Made by a program: the position numbers and the translations under genes
Assembly (NCBI GenBank): GCA_003599425.1
Contig: QZKC01000069.1
Span: 1 to 34,598, forward strand
DNA length: 34,598 nucleotides
Direction: 5' to 3'
Origin: Nitrospiraceae bacterium
Lineage (GTDB): Bacteria; Nitrospirota; Thermodesulfovibrionia; UBA6902
Notes under the pieces: generated by a model
What the model was told of the DNA's origin: nothing
The model's input: only the letters and a program-made list of their open reading frames with translations
Database searches by the model: none
In this document: piece after piece, positions 9,126 through 16,751 of the stretch
How positions within the stretch are numbered: position 1 is the stretch's first letter
How the letters are laid out: each line of letters begins with the position of its first letter

Positions 9126-11423
9126 ATGTCGTCTGAAAAACTGAATAATATTTACATCATTGGGATAAAATTCCTTGTTTTCACGATCCCTTTCCTGCCC
9201 CTTTATATTTCATCTTCGTTGATATTCCCCTATATTGAAGGAAGAACATATGCATTCAGGATTATTGTTGAGGCGGCCGCGGTATTATGGATGGGTCTTT
9301 TGGTTTTAGACAAGCGCTACAGGCCTGAAAACTCACCCTTATTTATTACAGTCTTGATATTTACTTTCATAGCCGGACTTGCAAACCTGACAGGAGTGAA
9401 TCCCTATAAAAGTTTCTGGTCAAACTATGAGCGCATGGAAGGATATATTACTATTTTGCATCTTGCGCTTTATTTTCTGATTGCGAGAAGTGTTTTAAAA
9501 GTTAAAAAAGACTGGCTGATATTCCTGGGTATGTCTGTTATCGCCGGGACAGGCGGCAGTCTGTATGCACTGTATCACAGAATTATAATGGGCTTTCCAT
9601 TCAGGGAGGCAGGCACCATAGGGCATCCGACATTTTTTGCTTCTTATCTTCTGCTTGTTCTTTTTGCTGCGCTGCTTTTATTTATTAATGCACGCAGTGA
9701 TAATTTCAGAAACATCTGCCTGTCAGCCATGATATTATTTGCGTATGTTATATACCTGACCGCTGCCAGGGGACCCTTCATTGCAGCGTTTTGCGGTGTA
9801 ATAATTTTCAGCCTTTTCTATGTCTTTGGTAAATCTGCCTCTTCTGGTAAAAAGCCGCAGAGAGCGTTGGCATTGTCGGTTATAGTGATTTGTTTTATTC
9901 TATCTGCTGTATTCCTGCTTTTTTACAAAACCCCTGAAACACCCAAGGGTTTTGTGGAATTTCATGAAACGATTTCGAGGCTTGCAACCGCAGATATTGA
10001 TACCTCGATTGCCGGCCGTCTGGATGCGTGGAAAGTTGCGTGGGAGGGAATTAAGGAAAAGCCGTTTTTGGGGTGGGGACAGGAGAATTTTATAAGCGTC
10101 TATCCTGATAACCCGGTACGATATGGACAATATATCTACGGAGTTAATCTGATCATGGACAAGCCTCATAATATTATATTTGAATGGCTTGTAAATGCAG
10201 GTTTCTTAGGGCTGCTTGCTTATCTTTCTATTTTTGGAACTGCCGTTTATTCAGTACGGAGCGCGTATGTCAAAAGCAATATTATAAAGGCTGAGGCCGC
10301 AGCGCTCACAACGGCACTTTTAGTATATTTCGTACAGAACCTGTCCACTTTTGATACGATCAACACATACATAGTTTTCTTCGGACTGCTTGCCTTTATT
10401 GACAGAATACATAATGCCGGGGCGGGAGTATTTCAAAAAGCAGAGAATGCTTCAGAAAAAACAAGGATCAGGTCAGTAGTCGTATGCATGATCGCATTTT
10501 TGGCAATGTCAATCGTTTCATATTTTATCAATTATAAGCCCATGAAAGAGTCTTATCTTACTAACAGAATAGTCATGTCGTTGAAGAATAAAGAGAGCAA
10601 CATACAGAAGCGCAGGGAGTTTGAGAGTTTGATAGATGACTTTCATGCTGCACTGTCTTTGAATACCTTTGGGGATACTCATGTAAGGCTTTTAATGCAC
10701 TCAATTGCAGACAGTATTTTAAAGTTTAAACTTTTTGATATTAAGGGAGCCGTGAAATTTGTTCAGGCAACTTCACTGGAGTTGCCCAAAATAATTGAGA
10801 GAGACCTGTACAATTTAAATTATTGGATGACTGTAATTAATTTCTATAATGCTGTTGCTGTGTATGAACCTTCTTTTATTGCAAAAGCGGAGAAACTGAT
10901 AAGGCAATGTATGCTCCTGAGCCCTGAAAATGAATGGCCCTATTTTGCACTTGCTGAAAATTTTATTCTCAAAAAGGAGTTTGAAAATGCGGTTTCAACT
11001 GTAAAGAAAGTTGTTGATCGCAATCCCGGCAATGATCAGCTTCAGATAAGACTGGCACTGACGGGGATCCTGACCTCAAGGGAAGATGTGCTGGATAAGG
11101 CAATGGAGAATGTGAAGACAATCAGAGCATCAACTGACGCTGCCGTCTCATCCGGGAGGACCCCGGTTTTCAATGAAGATGAACTGCTGGTCTTTGCAAA
11201 TACCGCAAAGGAAATTAAAAACTATAATCGTGCGCTTCAGTTTTATAAAGAGCTAATAAAGATTTCACCAAGTGTGGCTCAGTATCATTACGATGCAGCT
11301 GATATATACTATAGCCTTGGCGACAGGGAGAGTGCCTGGGAAGAGGCACGGAAAGCGGCAGAGATTGACCCTGCGAATTTCGAAAGCAGGACAGATAAAT
11401 TCAGGATTCCATTAAATAATTAA
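9126..11423 (+). CDS. O-antigen ligase/polymerase-like membrane protein with C-terminal TPR tail
   Basis: 765 residues. The first 450 residues contain about 11-12 membrane helices with Wzy/WaaL features: TAARGPF, then a large periplasmic loop with AGRLDAWKVAWEGIKEKPFL leading into GWGQENF and a PHN motif (DKPHNIIFEWL), which contains the His implicated in ligases. After a last helix at about 455-475, residues from about 590 to 760 contain repeated helix pairs with TPR character (FALAENFILKKEFENAV, YNRALQFYKELIKISP, YDAADIYYSLGDRESAWEEA). Such ligase-TPR fusions occur in Nitrospirota and Deltaproteobacteria. It should join or polymerise glycan on the periplasmic side, with the TPR tail recruiting partners. 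Ligase and polymerase roles cannot be separated by sequence alone. Confidence 0.82.
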   Translation: MSSEKLNNIYIIGIKFLVFTIPFLPLYISSSLIFPYIEGRTYAFRIIVEAAAVLWMGLLVLDKRYRPENSPLFITVLIFTFIAGLANLTGVNPYKSFWSNYERMEGYITILHLALYFLIARSVLKVKKDWLIFLGMSVIAGTGGSLYALYHRIIMGFPFREAGTIGHPTFFASYLLLVLFAALLLFINARSDNFRNICLSAMILFAYVIYLTAARGPFIAAFCGVIIFSLFYVFGKSASSGKKPQRALALSVIVICFILSAVFLLFYKTPETPKGFVEFHETISRLATADIDTSIAGRLDAWKVAWEGIKEKPFLGWGQENFISVYPDNPVRYGQYIYGVNLIMDKPHNIIFEWLVNAGFLGLLAYLSIFGTAVYSVRSAYVKSNIIKAEAAALTTALLVYFVQNLSTFDTINTYIVFFGLLAFIDRIHNAGAGVFQKAENASEKTRIRSVVVCMIAFLAMSIVSYFINYKPMKESYLTNRIVMSLKNKESNIQKRREFESLIDDFHAALSLNTFGDTHVRLLMHSIADSILKFKLFDIKGAVKFVQATSLELPKIIERDLYNLNYWMTVINFYNAVAVYEPSFIAKAEKLIRQCMLLSPENEWPYFALAENFILKKEFENAVSTVKKVVDRNPGNDQLQIRLALTGILTSREDVLDKAMENVKTIRASTDAAVSSGRTPVFNEDELLVFANTAKEIKNYNRALQFYKELIKISPSVAQYHYDAADIYYSLGDRESAWEEARKAAEIDPANFESRTDKFRIPLNN

Positions 11424-11439
11424 ATGATACTATTTGCAA

Positions 11440-11468
11440 TTGACATCTCTTAATTAATAAATTATAAT
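11440..11468 (+). promoter_or_regulatory. Consensus sigma-70 promoter of the LamG lipoprotein
   Basis: TTGACA at 11440-11445 and TATAAT at 11463-11468 are separated by exactly 17 bases, a perfect consensus. The transcript would start near 11475 and carry a perfect AAGGAGGT ribosome-binding site at 11501-11508 before the ATG at 11513. Confidence 0.85.
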
Positions 11469-11512
11469 TTTGCATCTTTCGTTTTATCTACAACAAACCT
11501 AAGGAGGTATTA

Positions 11513-12550
11513 ATGAAAATAATAAAACTTGCCAAAAGGATGTACGCTTTATTCCTTGTTTCAGGTATCCTGCTTTTATGTACCGGATTTATATTCATAA
11601 GCTGCGGCAAAGGCCCTCAGACCAAGGTTCAATTGATAGACGCCGGAGATTTCGCTCTTGATTTCAGTAAGACACCAGAAGAAGGAGAGGCTTATATTGC
11701 CAATCAGAATCTTTTCAGAAGGGCACAGAATTGTCCAAGAGGATTAGGTATAAGCGCTATTCCTCCATTTGACGTGGGAGAATGCACAAGAACAGTTGAT
11801 CCTAATGTGAAAGAATTTACTGTTGAAGGATGGATAAAGAGGAAAACAAGCGGGGCATTAAATGGCGGAATACTGTCCAGATTTGATGTCGGTGGACTTT
11901 CATTATATGTGAAGAACAATAAACCAAAATTAGCAATATTAATTCCTGTTACAGGTACCGCTACATTTACTGCAGCATCTGCGGATGATTTGCAGGTTGA
12001 TAACTGGACACATGTTGCCGGAGTGCTTGTTAACGAAAACCACGGCGCTGTCGTCGGACATCCCGCATGTAGTGGAGGTCAATCTGAAACTCCGCATTTA
12101 GACCTTTATGTAGATGGTGTGTTAAAATCGTGCGGCAGGACATGGGGAGGCAGCGGCAGTAACCCAGAAATAACAGCTCCTCAATTTGCTCCTGATGATG
12201 GAGGAGATGGTCAAGGCTACATGCAGATTTACATGGGTGCAATACCATTTCAGTTTTCTATTGATGGTCTTGATGATCAGACAAAACTTGAAGCTGTTCT
12301 TGATGACATAAGATTCTGGACAGTTGCAAGGACACAGGCAGAAATTCAGCAGTGCATGAATACTAAACTCACGTTGTCAGGCACATGTACAACTAATGAT
12401 GCTAATTTGAAGGGATACTGGGCTTTTAATGAAGGGACGGGTTCTACTGCAAATGATTCATCAGGTCAAAACAATGCCTCATCAATAGTTAGCCCCCATG
12501 GGGAGAATACTATTTTTACCGGCGCCTGGGTTACAGATACTCCCTTCTGA
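11513..12550 (+). CDS. LamG/concanavalin-like domain lipoprotein
   Basis: 345 residues. A basic N-terminus and hydrophobic stretch end in FISC with C31 as the likely lipidated cysteine (Phe at -3 is less usual). Residues about 95-300 form a LamG_3-type jelly roll: FTVEGWIKRKTSG, WTHVAGVLV, LDLYVDGVLKS and LDDIRFWTVARTQAEIQ, ending in LKGYWAFNEGTGSTANDSSG, the classical closing motif of this domain. It should be anchored to a membrane and bind carbohydrate or act as a surface or structural lectin; no catalytic residues are evident. It has its own ideal promoter and ribosome-binding site and its own terminator, so it is monocistronic and probably abundant. Confidence 0.87.
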   Translation: MKIIKLAKRMYALFLVSGILLLCTGFIFISCGKGPQTKVQLIDAGDFALDFSKTPEEGEAYIANQNLFRRAQNCPRGLGISAIPPFDVGECTRTVDPNVKEFTVEGWIKRKTSGALNGGILSRFDVGGLSLYVKNNKPKLAILIPVTGTATFTAASADDLQVDNWTHVAGVLVNENHGAVVGHPACSGGQSETPHLDLYVDGVLKSCGRTWGGSGSNPEITAPQFAPDDGGDGQGYMQIYMGAIPFQFSIDGLDDQTKLEAVLDDIRFWTVARTQAEIQQCMNTKLTLSGTCTTNDANLKGYWAFNEGTGSTANDSSGQNNASSIVSPHGENTIFTGAWVTDTPF

Positions 12551-12563
12551 AATTTTATAATCT

Positions 12564-12598
12564 AAAAAAGGGGCAGACAATATATCTGCCCCTTTTTT
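12564..12598 (+). terminator. Strong Rho-independent terminator after the LamG lipoprotein
   Basis: A perfect 14-bp stem (AAAAAAGGGGCAGA at 12564-12577 with its complement at 12585-12598), a 7-base loop and a T-run. It starts 14 bases after the stop codon. Because the stem carries A and T tracts on both sides, it can work on either strand. Confidence 0.92.
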
Positions 12599-12637
12599 AT
12601 GCTCGCAAGAACCCTTTCCCAATATGTTAATACCATG

Positions 12638-12667
12638 TTGACACATGACGATGGATTTACTTAGAAT
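12638..12667 (+). promoter_or_regulatory. Sigma-70 promoter for a probably leaderless phosphatase transcript
   Basis: TTGACA at 12638-12643 and TAGAAT at 12662-12667, 18 bases apart. The expected transcription start, seven bases after the -10 box, falls on or next to the A of the ATG at 12674. There is no Shine-Dalgarno between them. Confidence 0.6.
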
Positions 12668-12673
12668 CAATAA

Positions 12674-14557
12674 ATGCTTTCAAACTTCACTGTCAGTCCC
12701 AAATACAATAAAGTAATCCTTCTTGGAATGGATGGGCTGGATCCTAAGATAACCAGCCACTTGATGCAATCAGAGGACCTCCCGAATTTTGCCAAACTAA
12801 GACAGATGGGCGGTTTCATGCCTTTAGCAACCAGTAACCCTGCACAGAGTCCTGTTGCGTGGGCCTCTATTGCTACCGGAAATAATCCGGGGTATCACGG
12901 CATTTTTGATTTTTTAAATCGCCGGGTAGCTGATTATATGCCGGAATTGGCGATAGTAAAGATGAATCCCAAGAATGTTTTTGGAAAAAGAGAGGCGATG
13001 TTTTTACCGGTTATGCACGGTAATGCTTTTTGGGACTATGCTTCCAGTATTAATATTTCCTCAACAATTTTGAAATGGCCTATGACCTTTCAGCCAAAGC
13101 AGACGCAGACAAAACTCTACGCCGGGCTTGGTGTTCCGGATATCAGGGGAGGGCTTGGCAAGTATGCATTCTACACGTCCAGAGACATCCCTAAGAATGC
13201 AGAAGGATCTGAAAAAGCAATAAAAGTTCAGATAAATAATGGGGCCATCAAGACGCATGTATTTGGTCCAAATGTTGCCAAACTTATGTCAAGAGAGTTT
13301 GCCAGGGCTGAAATGATCATAAGAACTTTTCCTGAAAACGGAACTATCGAAATAGATATAGATGGGATGAAATATAAAGTGTATAGGAACAAGTGGAGTG
13401 AATGGATAGAGGTAAAATTCAAGCTGGGAATGATGAAAACAACAACGGGGATCGTCAAGTTTTATTTGAATCAGATCAGCCCGGAATTTGAGTTATATAT
13501 GACACCTGTGCAAATAAATCCCAATGACCCTGCATTTGTTATTTCAAGTCCGGATGATTATATAAAAGAACTTGCTGACAAACTGGGATGTTTTTATACC
13601 CTGGGTATGCCTGAAGATACCAAGGCTCTCGAAGAAGGGAGAACAGACGAGGAAGCATTCATTGCTATGTGCGATGAAATTATGGATGAGCAGGAAAAAA
13701 TGCTCTGGCATGAGTTCAACAGATTTAAGGAAGGGTTGCTGGCAGCAGCATTTTTCTCAACTGACAGGATACAGCACATCTTCTGGGTGACAAAGGACCC
13801 TGCGCATCCCCTTTATGATAAAGCATATGCCCAGAAATACGGCCATGTCATTGATGATTATTACCGTACAATGGACAGGATCCTCGGGGAAATGCTGAAA
13901 CAGATAGATGATAAGACTGCTCTCATGGTCTTTTCAGATCATGGATTTACTACCTTCAGGCGTGCTGTCCATATTAATTCCTGGCTGGCGCAAAATGGTT
14001 TTATGAAGTTGACCCGGCAGGTTTCGCAGGATGACAAGGAAGGGGGCGGGCTCTTTCAGTATGTGGACTGGAAAAATACTAAAGCATATGCACTTGGTTT
14101 TGGCAGTATCTACTTGAATGTCAAAGGCAGAGAGAGGGAAGGCATTGTTGAGCAAGGAGCAGAAGCTGAGTCTCTGGCAGATCAGATTACCGAGAAACTG
14201 AAAGGAGCGAAAGATCCTAAGAATGGGCAATCTGCTGTAAAGGATGTCTATAAAAAAGACAGGATATATTCCGGTGAGCAGGCTCATAGTGCTCCTGATC
14301 TCGTCGTTGGATTTCAGGATGGATACAGGGCATCATGGCAGACTGCTGTCGGCGGCTCCCCGGCTATATTATTCGAAGATAATTTAAAGAAATGGACTGG
14401 TGATCATATTGTCGACCCTTCAATTGTCCCCGGGATTTTCCTGAGTAATTTCAAGATTAACACAGAGAATCCCTCGCTCATGGATATTGCACCTACTGTT
14501 ATATCATGCCTTGGGGTATCATCAAATAATATGGAGGGGAAATCACTGATCTCATAA
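12674..14557 (+). CDS. Alkaline phosphatase superfamily phosphodiesterase/nucleotide pyrophosphatase-like enzyme
   Basis: 627 residues. Core motifs of the type I phosphodiesterase/PglZ-like branch: ILLGMDGLDP with metal ligand D20, the nucleophile region NPAQSPVAWASIATG (S59 or a nearby hydroxyl residue), PGYHGIFDF at 72-80, then STDRIQHIFW and MVFSDHGF, which supply the remaining metal-binding Asp/His residues, and HSAPDLVVGF near the C-terminus. There is no signal peptide, so a cytosolic location is predicted. Enzymes of this group cleave phosphate esters or phosphodiesters; the substrate here is unknown, and a role in handling lipid-linked glycan intermediates is only inferred from position. 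The start has no Shine-Dalgarno and lies directly after a -10 box. Confidence 0.85.
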   Translation: MLSNFTVSPKYNKVILLGMDGLDPKITSHLMQSEDLPNFAKLRQMGGFMPLATSNPAQSPVAWASIATGNNPGYHGIFDFLNRRVADYMPELAIVKMNPKNVFGKREAMFLPVMHGNAFWDYASSINISSTILKWPMTFQPKQTQTKLYAGLGVPDIRGGLGKYAFYTSRDIPKNAEGSEKAIKVQINNGAIKTHVFGPNVAKLMSREFARAEMIIRTFPENGTIEIDIDGMKYKVYRNKWSEWIEVKFKLGMMKTTTGIVKFYLNQISPEFELYMTPVQINPNDPAFVISSPDDYIKELADKLGCFYTLGMPEDTKALEEGRTDEEAFIAMCDEIMDEQEKMLWHEFNRFKEGLLAAAFFSTDRIQHIFWVTKDPAHPLYDKAYAQKYGHVIDDYYRTMDRILGEMLKQIDDKTALMVFSDHGFTTFRRAVHINSWLAQNGFMKLTRQVSQDDKEGGGLFQYVDWKNTKAYALGFGSIYLNVKGREREGIVEQGAEAESLADQITEKLKGAKDPKNGQSAVKDVYKKDRIYSGEQAHSAPDLVVGFQDGYRASWQTAVGGSPAILFEDNLKKWTGDHIVDPSIVPGIFLSNFKINTENPSLMDIAPTVISCLGVSSNNMEGKSLIS

Positions 14558-14595
14558 AAAAAGAGTTCCATGAAAATAAACTGGAACTCTTTTTT
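14557..14595. terminator. Bidirectional terminator between convergent genes
   Basis: A 14-bp perfect stem (AAAAAAGAGTTCCA at 14557-14570 and its complement at 14582-14595) with an 11-base loop. T-runs are present on both strands. It overlaps the last base of the phosphatase stop codon and lies 33 bases beyond the stop of the convergent cysteine-rich gene, so it can serve both. Confidence 0.9.
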
Positions 14596-14628
14596 GACTG
14601 GTTTTATTATGGGAATATTAATTTGTCA

Positions 14629-14871
14629 TTATTGATACACAGACCCTGATGGCTGTTTCGGATTTCTGGAACCGGTGCCTCTAACCGCTTTCCCGTTTTT
14701 CCGGTCCCCATTTCCGTTATGTTCCTTATAGATTTCACATAGTTCAAAATTGAAGCTGCAAAGGGTTATCGCCCTTTCGATATCCTGGCTATCCAGTTTT
14801 ACACAATAACAATTTTCAAACGGTTCAGTAAGAAAAGGACAAAGTTTTCTATTCTTTGATGAATTGATCAT
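14629..14871 (-). CDS. Small cysteine-rich protein, probable target of the adjacent sigma-54 system
   Basis: 80 residues, not assigned to a named family. Five cysteines lie in the first 45 residues (C11, C21, C23, C38, C45), giving C-x9-C-x-C-x14-C-x6-C, in a compact region ending FELCEIY. The tail from about residue 50 is hydrophilic and glycine/lysine-rich. No signal peptide or membrane helix is seen. The spacing could bind zinc or an iron-sulfur cluster, or form a redox thiol site; this is inference. Support for a real gene is strong: AAGGAG at 14877-14882 sits six bases before the ATG, a -24/-12 promoter lies just upstream, and a terminator follows the stop. It lies downstream of, and on the same strand as, a sigma-54 activator gene. 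Confidence 0.8.
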   Translation of the reverse strand: MINSSKNRKLCPFLTEPFENCYCVKLDSQDIERAITLCSFNFELCEIYKEHNGNGDRKNGKAVRGTGSRNPKQPSGSVYQ

Positions 14872-14896
14872 TATATCTCCTTATGGAGAGGTAGGA

Positions 14897-14912
14897 CGCA
14901 ATATATATGCCA
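14897..14912 (-). promoter_or_regulatory. Sigma-54 (-24/-12) promoter of the cysteine-rich gene
   Basis: Read on the minus strand the sequence is TGGCATATATATTGCG. It matches the RpoN consensus TGGCAC-N5-TTGC at all invariant GG and GC positions with correct spacing; only the C of GGCAC is changed. The predicted start is near 14886, leaving a leader of about 15 bases that holds just the AAGGAG ribosome-binding site. The neighbouring gene encodes a sigma-54 activator. Confidence 0.82.
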
Positions 14913-14999
14913 GGTGAACTGGTCGTGTAATCAATAAAAATTAATTATTTATTGAAGAGTTGAAAGTGGGGGTTATATGAGAAAAGTGATTGAAAGAGA

Positions 15000-15032
15000 T
15001 TGTGCACATGAGCGCTATGTCACAATCATGTG
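15000..15032 (-). promoter_or_regulatory. Candidate upstream activator sites for the sigma-54 promoter
   Basis: Two inverted repeats interleave here: TTGTG (15000-15004) with CACAA (15021-15025), and CACATGA (15005-15011) with TCATGTG (15026-15032). They lie about 114-146 bases upstream of the predicted sigma-54 start, which is the usual distance for NtrC-type enhancer sites, and end at the stop codon of the regulator gene. Binding by the adjacent regulator is inferred. Confidence 0.45.
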
Positions 15033-16751
15033 TCATGTCCCATTTGCATCGGTTGTTTGGACCAAATTAAATTCTTTGATCTTGCGGTAAATGGAGCGCC
15101 TGCTGATTCCCAGCAGTTGAGCAGCCCTTGATTTATTCCAGGCGGCTTTGTCGAGTGCCTGAAGGATGATCTGGGGATCATCTACATCTCCATTAGTATT
15201 ATTTTGAGGGATGGCCGCATCTGCAAAAGATTTCAGCTCAAATGGCAGATGTTCAGTGGTGATCGTATGCTGTTTACAGAGGATGAATGCATGTTCCAGT
15301 GCATGTTCCAGTTCCCTTATATTGCCTGGCCAGTGATATTCCATGAATATTTTTTCTGCATCTTCAGAAATTGCCCTGATCCCCTTTCTGAATTTATTGT
15401 TGAATTTCTTAATAAAGTGGTCCGCTAAAAGCGGAATGTCTTCACGCCTTTCCCTCAGAGGCGGCAGGTTAACTTTCATGACATTCAATCTGTAATAGAG
15501 GTCTTCGCGGAATTCACCCGTTCTCACCTTTTTGGAAAGATCCTGATTAGTTGCAGTAATGACCCGGACATCTACTTTGACCGTTGTTGAATCACCAACC
15601 CTTTCAAACTCCTTTTCCTGAAGCACCCTCAGTAGTTCTATCTGGATCCTGGGGGATATATCAGCTATCTCGTCTAAAAAAATAGTCCCTCCGTCAGCTA
15701 ACTGGAAGCGTCCGATCTTATCCCTGATCGCACCTGTGAAAGACCCTCTGACATGTCCGAACAGTTCACTTTCGAGGAGATTTTCTGACAATGCAGAGCA
15801 GTTAACTTTTACGATCTGATGCTGGTTGCGGTTGCCCTTGTAATGAAGCGCTTCTGCTACAAGTTCCTTTCCTGTTCCGCTTTCACCGGTGATGAGCACA
15901 GTAGTTTCCACGTCTGACAGGAGATCAATCAGGGAATAAAGCTCCTGCATTTTTTTGCTGTTCCCTATAATATTATGAAATTTCTGCCGATCATTCAATT
16001 CTCTTTCAAGGTCTGTTAATCGTGTTTCATCCTTAACGACCATTATTGCCCCTGAGAATTCTCCATGACGGTTCAGGAGAGGAGATGTGGTCAGTGACAC
16101 AACCTGTTCAAGGCCGTTTTTCATTTGACAGTCGAGGCCCTGTATTTCAACTGATTTTTTTGTGCTGATGGTACTGGTAAGCGCTTCAAGACATTTCCCG
16201 CTGCATCTGGTTTGCAGGAGGCTGAATTTTTCTCCGACCGATTCACGGGCCACGCCACAGATGCCGTGCGTTGCCTGATTGATCTCGAGTAAAAATAAAT
16301 CTTTGTCCACAGTGATAATAGCATCCTTGACGCTGCTGAAAATGGCTTCAAGGTTTGAGCGGTATTTCTCTTTCTCATCAATGACCGCTTTATGCTGCAA
16401 AGCAACATCAATAGCATGGAAGAGCGTATCTTTCTGAATAGGCTTCGGTAAATAATCAAAGGCCCCGAGACGAATTGCCTCTGATGCAGTCTCAATGTTC
16501 GGGTATCCTGTTATCATGATCACCGGACAGTTCAATTTCTTGTTCTTTATCTCGCGCAATATATCAATTCCGGTCTTCCCTCGCAAAATAATATCTGCAA
16601 AAATAACGTCAAAATCAGATGTGGCAATACAATCCATGGCTTCATCAAAATCTTTTGCAGCGCTCACTTCAAAGTCTTTTGCAGAAAGAAATTTATTGAA
16701 AGTGAATCTTATTCCTTCTTCATCATCTATTATTAAGATCTTTGCCTTCAT
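15033..16751 (-). CDS. NtrC-family sigma-54-dependent response regulator (REC-PAS-AAA+-Fis)
   Basis: 572 residues. Receiver domain 1-120 with acidic pair D9-D10, phospho-acceptor D53, T81 and K103. A PAS domain at about 130-245 contains four cysteines (C165, C183, C187, C208). The AAA+ domain at about 260-490 has Walker A GESGTGKE (289-296), the sigma-54 contact loop as GSFTGA (336-341, Ser in place of the usual Ala), Walker B GTIFLDE (355-361) and an arginine-finger region RLNVMKVNLPPLRER. A Fis-type helix-turn-helix lies at about 534-562 (NKSRAAQLLGISRRSIYRKI). It should activate RpoN promoters after phosphorylation by the kinase encoded immediately upstream, which overlaps it by ATGA. The PAS insertion between REC and AAA+ suggests a second, cytosolic input. 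Confidence 0.95.
   Translation of the reverse strand: MKAKILIIDDEEGIRFTFNKFLSAKDFEVSAAKDFDEAMDCIATSDFDVIFADIILRGKTGIDILREIKNKKLNCPVIMITGYPNIETASEAIRLGAFDYLPKPIQKDTLFHAIDVALQHKAVIDEKEKYRSNLEAIFSSVKDAIITVDKDLFLLEINQATHGICGVARESVGEKFSLLQTRCSGKCLEALTSTISTKKSVEIQGLDCQMKNGLEQVVSLTTSPLLNRHGEFSGAIMVVKDETRLTDLERELNDRQKFHNIIGNSKKMQELYSLIDLLSDVETTVLITGESGTGKELVAEALHYKGNRNQHQIVKVNCSALSENLLESELFGHVRGSFTGAIRDKIGRFQLADGGTIFLDEIADISPRIQIELLRVLQEKEFERVGDSTTVKVDVRVITATNQDLSKKVRTGEFREDLYYRLNVMKVNLPPLRERREDIPLLADHFIKKFNNKFRKGIRAISEDAEKIFMEYHWPGNIRELEHALEHAFILCKQHTITTEHLPFELKSFADAAIPQNNTNGDVDDPQIILQALDKAAWNKSRAAQLLGISRRSIYRKIKEFNLVQTTDANGT

Noticed and set aside
16121-16495. 124-codon minus-strand frame overlapping the regulator
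   Set aside because: Out of frame with the regulator, which has complete REC, PAS, AAA+ and Fis motifs.
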